Part shown: positions 56,711-64,000 of the stretch, in pieces
Numbering within the stretch: the first letter of the stretch is position 1
How the letters are laid out: every line of letters starts with the position of its first letter
Assembly: GCA_001692895.1 (NCBI GenBank)
Contig: KV748181.1
Coordinates: forward strand, 3,291,640-3,355,639
Direction of reading: 5' to 3'
DNA from: Cenococcum geophilum 1.58
Taxonomy: Eukaryota; Ascomycota; Dothideomycetes; Gloniales; Gloniaceae
Length of the DNA: 64,000 nt
Made by a program: the position numbers and the translations under genes
Notes under the pieces: generated by a model
Databases searched by the model: none
What the model saw: only the letters and a program-made list of their open reading frames with translations
What the model was told of the DNA's origin: nothing

Positions 56711-56901
56711 TAACTTTAACTAAAAATATTCCTTACGGAAGAATGCTTAGATAGATAATAGTGGTAGAAATATTTAAAGAATATATATTTATAGTATATT
56801 AAAGACAAAAAGTAAACTAAGTATTGGCTAGGGAATAAGCTAAGTATAATAGGATTAAATAGCTAACAGTTAGGAAAGTGGAGGCCTATAAAACTAGAGG
56901 G
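56711..56901 (+). mobile_element. Element Z'' segment 4
   Basis: Equivalent to Z 11135-11330 (TATTCCTTACGGAAGAATGC shared). Interrupted at 56902 by the second copy of X. The remainder of Z'' lies beyond the window. Confidence 0.9.
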
Positions 56902-57340
56902 TGTAATAGCGCTATCGTATGTTACCTACCAAATTCTGCTATATTCTGCTAACCTATAATTAGCTCGCCCAAAGCTAGCGCCTTAGTGGCTCACCCTATA
57001 TATTTATTTACATTAGTCCTAGCGACCCCTTTTTCCTTCTCCTTAGCTTAGTATTTTCGTAATATAGCATTCTATAAGCTTTGGTTTAGAGGCACTTATA
57101 TAAGCTATAATATTATACTAAGCTTACCTTACCTAGGAAGGCCTTAATAATATCCCACCCTAAAGAAACTTCGTCTATAATAACGCATTAACACGCTATA
57201 CTTAGACACTAAAATAACTCTATATTGCCTGGGAAGGCCTAAATAATATCCACCTTATAAGCTAGATAGGACTAGACCTATACCCCTAGAATTAAAACTA
57301 AAGCATATAATACTAACGAACCTTAGGAAGCTAATAATAG
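56902..57340 (+). repeat. 5' LTR plus leader of element X, second copy
   Basis: Matches 2343-2788 inverted. Starts TGTAATAGCGC. Interrupted at 57341 by gag-only element copy 2, right at the gag start codon. Its gag resumes at 63510. Confidence 0.9.
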
Positions 57341-57591
57341 TGTAGTGGGGTAAAATGGGCCACTACTTAGTGCCTTGGCATTTTCCTATATATATTAAGC
57401 CTTCGGCTTCTCTCCTTCTCGCTATCACGACCTACCGGAATACATTCTTTCCTTTCTTCTTACTAACTGCTTTCCTACTAATTGATTACGACTGACGACT
57501 GACTAACTGACGACCGACCGACCGACCGACCGACCGACAGACAGACAGCATTGTGACTTCCTATCTGAGAGGGACCGCGTCTACTACCATA
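57341..57591 (+). repeat. 5' LTR of gag-only element copy 2
   Basis: 251 bp with a (CCGA)n run near 57510-57540. Followed by TATAGCATTCCACGTGGGGA, the probable primer-binding region. Confidence 0.92.
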
Positions 57592-57609
57592 TATAGCATT
57601 CCACGTGGG

Positions 57610-60150
57610 GACGACGGCAAGCTCTTTGGATTAGAAGTCTGGCACTCTATACACAACTATATACACAGGAGATACGCAGGAATATACTACAGCTATAGAA
57701 GAACCGCTAGCTGTAGAAGAACGACTAGCTGCAAAAGAACCGCCAGCTAGATTAACGAGACAGCAAAAGCAGAGAACCAGGCAGTATCGGACAGCGAGGG
57801 GAACCAGGTAGTCCCTGAACAGAAAGACAGCGGAAAAGACAGACATTAGACTCGACGCACAGGCTAAAAGAGTAGCAACGGTCTCGGAAAGTTACGTATA
57901 AGGACGTCAAGCGAACCAGCGAGCCAATTAGACAACGTCGACCGGCGGTTAGAGGTACCCGATATTTCTTTTACCTACACATGGACATGGCCAGAGCTTT
58001 ATTAAAGATGCAGAGACAACAGGTAGCTAAGGGCCAATTAATTAGATAGAAGCGAGATCTAAGACATCTGGCGGCAGAGGAAGTTAGCACTGCCCTTTAA
58101 GAACAAAGGACACAATACCAAGTAAGGTCGCAAGCACACGAGATCAGGTCTGCCCTTAAAAGCTTCCTATTCTAGCTTAGCTTTATCTTTTTTTAAATCA
58201 TCCGGATTATATCTGCGGTAGCTCTAGAGGCGTTCTATAAAGAAGCAGATATAGGCGGAAGCGTAAGACTTAGTAGTACCCTACTACGCGGAACGACAGC
58301 AGGCCAAAATAGACGGACGTATTAAGACCTAGTGGCTATAGATAATAAAGACTCTGTGCTTTCTTAGGGAGACCCCCCCTTAGGTATCAAGAAGCAGGTG
58401 CCCTCCAATAGACAGCCATCTAGGACACCCTTACCTCGGGCAGCGATGCAAGTAGATTAGCCGTAGCATTTACCTGTTTAGGCAGCAAGGGAAGTACGCC
58501 ACGTATTCGTTCTAACGGTAGCAATACTAGATCCTTTTAGGTAAGGGGTTCCACGGTTTAACGGAAAGAACATCTCTAGGTTTATTAAGGACTACGAGGG
58601 CATATATTAAAGGTACTACGTAGGCAAAGACCGTAGGCTCGCGTGTCTCCCTAACTATTACGAGGACACGTACGCGGAAGCCATTTAGATAATGCCGGAA
58701 TTCGAATAGGACAATTAGAGCCAACTAGTAACTAAACTCCAAGCCGAATATCGAGCCGAGGACTACTACCGACGTATAGAGATAAGAGACTTCGTGGAAG
58801 CTTTCATTCAAAAGTCTACGGAACAACCAGGCGAATTGCGTCCCTACGTGCAGGACTTTACTACTATCTTAGCCAAAGCGGTAGCCGCAGGAAACCTTAC
58901 TAAGTAAAAAAAGGGGCGATGGTTTATGCGAGGACTTCCTATCGAATACCGTAAGCACGTAATGGAAAAGACAGGAGCCGTAGCAGACGTGCCTAGCACC
59001 CTTATGTTTAAAAGACTGAAGGAGGCCGTAGAGTTAAGGATAGTAGCTGTAGAGGGCGCCGAGCGAATGGATGTCCTCCTGGAAGAAGACGCCCTAAATG
59101 TCTAGCTTATACAGGAGCTACGGCAGCAAAGGGATGGGCTCGACCGTAGGAGAGAAGAAAGGCTTCTGGACTTAGGTGTATACGAAGGAGCCCTAATGCA
59201 GCAGCAGTCACCTGCTACGGATTAGGCTATAGCTTAAGGCCTAGCATAAGGATATGGCCTAGCACCAGGATATGAAGACTGGCAGAACAGCACCCGAGCT
59301 CCCTTTGCTCCGCAAGACTTTCAATATCCGCACGATTTTTAATATCTGCAAGACTGTCGACCTTCGCAAGACTCTTAATATCCGTAAGGCTTTCAATATC
59401 CGCAAGATTCTACTACCTTTGGACGGCCGCAGCGGGACGTACGGGGTCAGTAAGGTACGCGAGGATAAGGCCTGCAGACCTGTTTTAGATGCGGAGGAAG
59501 TTACTATTTCACCAAGTACGAATGCCAAGGGCTTAAGGATCTTATCCAGTAAGGACTTGTACATCTGTTTAATTAAGGAAGGCTAGTAGCGGGGACGCGC
59601 AATTGACCTAGACCTGTACTTCTATGGCTCGGCAATAAAGGACGACTAAAGGGTATTAAGGACTGGCTTCGTACGTACTAAGGAATAGACCTAGCTATAA
59701 ATTAGAAAAGGGGAGAATAAGAACAGATGTAGTAATGGGCCCCTACAGGACGAACGGATTTTACTGCTTTCTATAACAAAGTAGTGCTAAAGAACAGTGA
59801 CAAAATACGTACGAACTGGGAGGACTACTATTAAGTACAGCCTACGGACTTAGTAACGCTTAGCCAGTAACGTCCGCAGACCTTTAGAGACAGCCGTATA
59901 ACTAGGGCAGCCGTTAAGCCGCAGGCCCCGCCGTAGGAGAAGAATGTACGACCAGGAGATTACATCCAGATTGGGTCACAGCCTATGGATGAGATAGCTG
60001 AAGCTAGGAAGAAGAATAAATTGTCTAATCCTTAGAGACGGTCTTAGAGACGGACGCTTAACTAGGTTAGCTATTAACCCGCAGCAGGCTCCGTAGGAGG
60101 TGTAGGATGTTTGACTAGAGGACAGTTAAGTTCTAAGGTGGGGGAGGGGA
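57610..60150 (+). pseudogene. gag: gag of gag-only element copy 2
   Basis: A frame of about 840 codons, broken by stops. The N-terminal part has 18-bp repeats (QKNRQL/QKNDQL, 57693-57750) and a basic stretch. The capsid starts PRFNGKNISRFIKDYEGIY (58551), then KDRRLACLPNYYEDTYAEAI and FVEAFIQKSTEQPGELRPYV (58795-58850). A tail with five YPQDF/YPQDS-like repeats lies at 59320-59415, and a knuckle-like CFRCGGSYYFTKYEC at about 59480-59525. It resembles fungal Ty3 Gag with the RFDG...LPRYC pattern. No pol follows. Confidence 0.8.
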
Positions 60151-60235
60151 CGCAGGTAACGGCCGTATAAAAGATTTCTATTTATCTGCTTAGTTACAGT
60201 ATTTCCTAAAGCTCCTTTTCTTGTTTACTTTCTTA

Positions 60236-60345
60236 ATCGCAACACGTTGAGACGTGTTAGTTGCGACGACCTGCTGCAAAGATGTCAGCTTAGCTTACCG
60301 CCTATCGCCGAGCTAATAGCGATTTTCTATGCCCGGCATAGAAAA
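60236..60345 (+). other. Two adjacent hairpins downstream of gag
   Basis: CGCAACACGT and ACGTGTT.GTTGCG pair around TGAG (60239-60267). GATTTTCTATGCC and GGCATAGAAAATC pair around a single C (60322-60348), a perfect 13-bp stem. In copy 1 the second stem (33552-33580) has two mismatches. Confidence 0.65.
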
Positions 60346-60584
60346 TCCTAATTAGTCCATTTAGCAGTAGAACCGGTAGAACTCTATACCGCCCCTGGAA
60401 TTCGATGATGCGCCAGCTGCACGACAAGAACGGCACCAAGAGCCTTAATTGATTGCACGGATACAGAGCCGATTGTATAATGTAGAGCTAGATGCAGAGC
60501 TGTACGCAGAGCCTTGATCGAACGACTGTACGGAAGCCTTAGTCTTGAATAACCGCATAGAAGCTATGGTTAGTTAAAGGATCG

Positions 60585-62250
60585 AATTAAGCCAGAGCCT
60601 TGATATTAGCACGTCGCCGTCACTAAATCGAATTAGTCGAATGTTGTTAAATTAGAGCCTTCGACCGGGCCGACTTTGTTCCTTATTTGAACGACAGCTG
60701 ATCGCAGCTCTGCCCTGCTACCCGAATTTAGTACTGTACCGGCTACACGATGAGAACGGACACCGCGATAAGGAAGGGACTTATATAAAGGCAGTAGTAC
60801 GATATTAGTGACAAAGCGCTATATGCTTAGGCCATCCTTATGCAACTAAAGATAGGACAAAGCTGTATCTGGCCAAGCTAGTAAAGGACTTTGTTAAGGA
60901 TTATAAGTGAAATAGGAATTGGACGTATAGGAGCTAGCACTTCTTAGAGATCGTCTTAACAAAAAGGCTGTATTATAGACATGAGGATAAGGGATATGCG
61001 ACGGAGGCGAAGCGTAGGACTAGCAGGATAATAACAAAGAGACTAAGAGCAGAAGATAACCCTAAGAAGGCTCTTAAGCCGGAAGAAGATTAAGGATACG
61101 CGAGCGTACTGCCAGTAGTGGGGACAAAGAAGCAGCCGTAAAAGCCTAAGGATGCACCGAAGAAGCTAAGTGCAAAGACGGCCCAGAAAGAGAAGAAAGC
61201 AGCTATTAAGGACGTCCCAGAAAAGCACTAGGCCTGTGGTAGTAGTTCAGAGGAAGCTACCGTTAGTGCTCGCAAAGGAGGAAGTCTTAAGACAGGTCTC
61301 TGGATTGGACGTCTGGAGGATGCCGAGAGCCTTGATTATACGATGCGGAGCCTTGATCGATTGCATAGATGCAGAGCTTTGACCGAACGACTGCACAGCC
61401 AGAGTCTTGATCGGTTGTCCGCAGATGTAGAGCCTACGGATGTAGAGCCTAGGTCGTACGTGCAGCAGAAGACACCTTGAGTTAAGCTAGAGCCTTAGTT
61501 AAGTCCTGATCTGCTGAACGTCGCCTGTATAAGTCAAGTCGTTAAATTAGAGCCTTTAGTCGGGCCGACCTAATACCCTATTTAAACGTCAGTCGATCGT
61601 ACGTTGTTACAGTTAAATCGAATCAGTTACTGTCGCCGTTAGATGTCTTGGATCGGCAGTTAAAGATGCATCACCGCAGGCACGCAGACACGCAGGTACG
61701 TAGGCACGTAGGCACTAGACCTAATTAGGGAACTAGTACACGGCCGGAAGAACGTCGGAAATACGGTTAATTAACGTTTTGGAGCCTCTGCGAGAGCCTC
61801 TTCCCTTGACTGCCCACCCCCGTATCAATTAACTGCCGCCCGTCTTGACGCCCGCGGATTGGCTAACTAGAACGATCTTTCCTGTAGATATAGATATGGA
61901 GCTTTACACGGAGTCTCGCACGGAGCCTACGGATATAGAGCATACAGGTGCAGAGCCTTAATTGGACAGCTTAACTGGACGCCTATAGATGCGAAGCCTT
62001 AATTAATCGGACGTCTACACGGAAGCTTTAATTAACTGTCTATGGATGCAAAGCCCTAGTCGTATATGCAGCAGAAGACACCTTGAGTTAAGCTAGGGCC
62101 TCATCAAATCTCAATTAGTTGAACGCCGTCTCTGTATGTAAATTAGGACGATCAGAGCCTTTGACCGGGCCGACTTTCTACCTTAATTAAACGACCGAAC
62201 GATCAGTTGCAGCACGTCGTCGCCGACCGATTAGACAGTCTTCGGCTAGC
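60585..62250 (+). repeat. Long-spaced direct repeats in the 3' half of the gag-only element
   Basis: A block containing TTAGAGCCTTCGACCGGGCC appears near 60650, 61545 and 62150. GCAGCAGAAGACACCTTGAG appears at 61462 and 62068. Between them are many GATGCAGAGCCTTRATCGA-like phrases. Copy 1 has only two of the larger blocks (about 32230 and 33205). Confidence 0.75.
60780..61250 (+). pseudogene. ORF2 of gag-only element copy 2, Lys/Arg-rich
   Basis: Frame HPYATKDRTKLYLAKLVKDF (60833 on), then FLEIVLTKRLYYRHEDKGYA, RRTSRIITKRLRAEDNPKKA and KPKDAPKKLSAKTAQKEKKA (61150-61210). It is interrupted by a handful of stops. The two copies keep the same frame over about 140 codons. Basic and probably nucleic-acid binding, but I recognise no domain. 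Confidence 0.6.
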
Positions 62251-62514
62251 AGTTAAAGCAGGCACACAGACACGTACGCAGACCCGCACGCAGACACAGA
62301 CGCAGAATATGCAATGCAGAGCTACTGATGCACGGCCAGATGCACAGCTAGACGCACAGCCAGACGCATAGCTAGATGCAGGGCCTGATGTAAAGCCACG
62401 GATAGAGCCTTAATTGAGAGCCGTGTACGATGCAGACCGATGCAGAGCTAGGTACAGAGCCTTAATATCAAACGACCAGCCGAACCACCGAGTCGGGCCG
62501 TAGTCTCTGCCATT

Positions 62515-62811
62515 TTGATCAACTGTCCTGCCGCCGCCGCTGCTGCCGCTATTCCGTCCAGCTATTTCGTCCTTGCTGTCTCAACCGACTGCTGTCTCTA
62601 CCGTCCTAGATCTGTACCGCTGCTAGGTCTATTTACTACTGGATCTGCTAGGTTTGTCATACCGTTCTATACTGCTATTCCAACCGATCTGTTCTACTAC
62701 TGCCGACCAGCTATTCTGCCGCTGCCACTACTGCCATTGCTATTCCGACTGTTCCGTTATATTATTCCGATTGTTCTACTGCTACCGTTCTCACTAACTG
62801 CTACCGACTAA
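62515..62811 (+). CDS. ORF3 of gag-only element copy 2, open, start codon lost
   Basis: 98 codons open from 62515. The frame also extends upstream without a stop to the position of the copy-1 ATG, which here reads GTA. It shares CCLYRPRSVPLLGLFT, PAILPLPLLPLL and RLFRYIIPIVLLLPFSLTAT with copy 1. Alanine and leucine runs arise from GCC/GCT and CTG/CCG repeats. It may be a chance open frame kept by repeat composition. Confidence 0.4.
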   Translation: MINCPAAAAAAAIPSSYFVLAVSTDCCLYRPRSVPLLGLFTTGSARFVIPFYTAIPTDLFYYCRPAILPLPLLPLLFRLFRYIIPIVLLLPFSLTATD

Positions 62812-63257
62812 CTACTACCGACTAACTGCTACCGACCGTCTGCCGCTACCGAGATTTCTGCTACTAAAAGTTCTGCTGCTAGATGTCCTACTACTTACTA
62901 TACAGACCGAGTTCTTCTACTGACTGTTCTATTACTAACCGCTCTACCATTAACCGTTTTGCTTTGTCTTACTGCGCCAACTGTCTGCTTTTTACCATTA
63001 CTACTACCGTTACTATTACTGCTGTTACTGCTGCTACTGCTGCTACTGCTATTGTCATTTCTGGTTTACAGCTATTTTGGTTACCGCTAGTAGGAAGGAC
63101 ACTGTAGGATAGTTNTATAGGAGGGCTNAGGATNAGGNTACCTGTNTTCTTTTAGGGATANNCTTTNCTTTTTCTATTCTGCTTTTGCTATTCTTTTATT
63201 TGGCTATTCTTCTATAGTATAGAACGTTAGGGGACAACGTTCTTGGTGGGGGAGGTA
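62812..63257 (+). other. Trinucleotide-rich 3' region and polypurine tract of gag-only element copy 2
   Basis: TACTGCTGCTACTGC-type runs (62995-63055) create an open Thr/Ala-rich frame (62883-63107), stop-broken in copy 1. Ns lie at 63115-63170. GGTGGGGGAGGTA (63245-63257) is the polypurine tract before the 3' LTR. Confidence 0.65.
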
Positions 63258-63509
63258 TGTGGTGGGGTAAAATGGGCCACTACTTAGTGCCTTGGCATTT
63301 TCCTGTATATATTAAGCCTTCGGCTTCTCTCCTTCTCGCCATCACGACCTACCGGAATATATTCTTTCCTTTCTTCTTACTGACTGCTTTCCTACTGATT
63401 GATTACGACTGACGACTAACCGACTGACCGACTGACCGACCGACCGACCGACCGACAGACAGACAGCATTGTGACTTCCTATCTGAGAGGGACCGCGTCC
63501 ACCACCACA
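63258..63509 (+). repeat. 3' LTR of gag-only element copy 2
   Basis: 252 bp, TGTGGTGGGGTAAAATGGGC ... CACCACCACA. Transitions separate it from the 5' LTR, with more C/G retained here. Confidence 0.92.
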
Positions 63510-64000
63510 ATAGCACCTAAAGTAAGCTTGTTTAAGAGAGCTACCTCTACTTAAGAGGAACCTAAGATCTAATTAGGATTAGAAATTAAAGATAATAATA
63601 ATATTATAGACGTACGTAAGCAGATTTGCGCCTTTACAGCCAGCTAGGAAGCCAATTATCTTAAAGCGAGAAATATATAAGAAACCCTATAAGAGATCCT
63701 AAAAAGCCTTACGGCCCTATAAAATAGCCTAGCTTCCCCTTTTTAAAGCCCTAGCTAACCTATTTACTCTACTAAATATAATATACTAGGGAGTACGGAT
63801 ACAATAATAAAGTAATTAAAGTCCGTTAAGCTCCCTAACCCCCCACTACTATCTAATAGGATAGACCCTACCTTTAAAAATTAGAGGATTTAAGTATAAA
63901 AAAAGCTCCGTGTTAATTATAACTACTTTCTTTCCAAAGAAGCTAAAATACTCTATATCTTTAGTTAAACTACTAAGAACGCCTAACGGCACCTTTAAGC
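63510..64000 (+). pseudogene. gag: gag of element X, second copy, N-terminal part
   Basis: Starts with the duplicated ATAG (original ATGG, gag ATG) and CACCTAAAGTAAGCTTGTTT, collinear with 2342-1840 on the minus strand. Runs off the right edge. It contains stops at many of the same codons as the first copy and some private ones. Confidence 0.88.

Larger units (their letters stand above)
57341..63509 (+). mobile_element. Gag-only LTR element (LARD-like), copy 2
   Basis: 6,169 bp, LTRs 57341-57591 and 63258-63509 (tips TGTRGTGG/CCACYAYA), 4-bp duplication ATAG (57337-57340, 63510-63513). Same organisation as copy 1: gag, ORF2, repeat-rich 3' half, ORF3. The LTR U5 end differs from copy 1 (GAGAGGGACCGCGTC versus GAGAGTGGTCGTACC), so these are two subfamilies. 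No pol domain. Confidence 0.9.

Noticed and set aside
59259-59586. Two opposing 100-codon frames
   Set aside because: Both are out of frame with the gag-only gag and arise from its 18-bp YPQDF-coding repeats.

Overview
The window looks like repeat-packed heterochromatin of a filamentous ascomycete (Pezizomycotina type). Every recognisable coding region belongs to a mobile element or a repeat-linked gene. I found no intact host gene, rRNA, tRNA or CRISPR array. Nearly all reading frames are broken by TAG/TAA where the family has Gln or Trp, and catalytic residues are replaced through C-to-T or G-to-A changes (helicase DECH reads NNYY; reverse-transcriptase FVDD reads FVNN). This is the footprint expected of repeat-induced point mutation (RIP). 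Product calls come from reading the frames by eye through those stops; no database search was run.

Layout, left part. 1-2788 is the 5' part of a Ty3-type element (here X, minus strand). 2789-6860 holds two further minus-strand Ty3-type gag-protease remnants (Y and W) and a 210-bp solo LTR. 6861-7876 is AT-rich sequence followed by minisatellites. 7877-15827 is a complete 7.95-kb chromodomain Ty3 element (Z) with 425-bp LTRs and a 5-bp target duplication. It carries gag, a long extra segment, protease, RT, RNase H, integrase, chromodomain and an antisense ORF. 16244-25765 is an unusual unit: a RecQ-like helicase pseudogene (plus) facing a DUF6589-like pseudogene (minus), bracketed by related inverted termini and studded with a GGAGTTTATA motif. 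A 954-bp hAT-type non-autonomous element lies between the two genes.

Right part. This is a set of nested insertions. Copia element U (26390-29084) is split by a second Z copy (Z'', 29085 onward). Z'' is split by Copia element V (30550-44090), by a Tad-like LINE (45311-49941), by a minisatellite/MITE block (50431-56710) and by a second copy of X (56902 onward). V contains a gag-only LTR element (LARD copy 1, 30910-36576, minus) and a 1,637-bp inverted-repeat element (40575-42211). The minisatellite block contains Z' (52343-56451, minus), an internally deleted Z. The second X copy is split at its gag start codon by LARD copy 2 (57341-63509, plus). Most junctions show target duplications, so the order of insertion can be read directly.

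The points most worth follow-up are the helicase/DUF6589-like unit, the gag-only element with two extra ORFs kept in both copies, the antisense cysteine-rich ORF of family Z, the Z' deletion derivative, and the 1.6-kb element with about 160-bp terminal inverted repeats.
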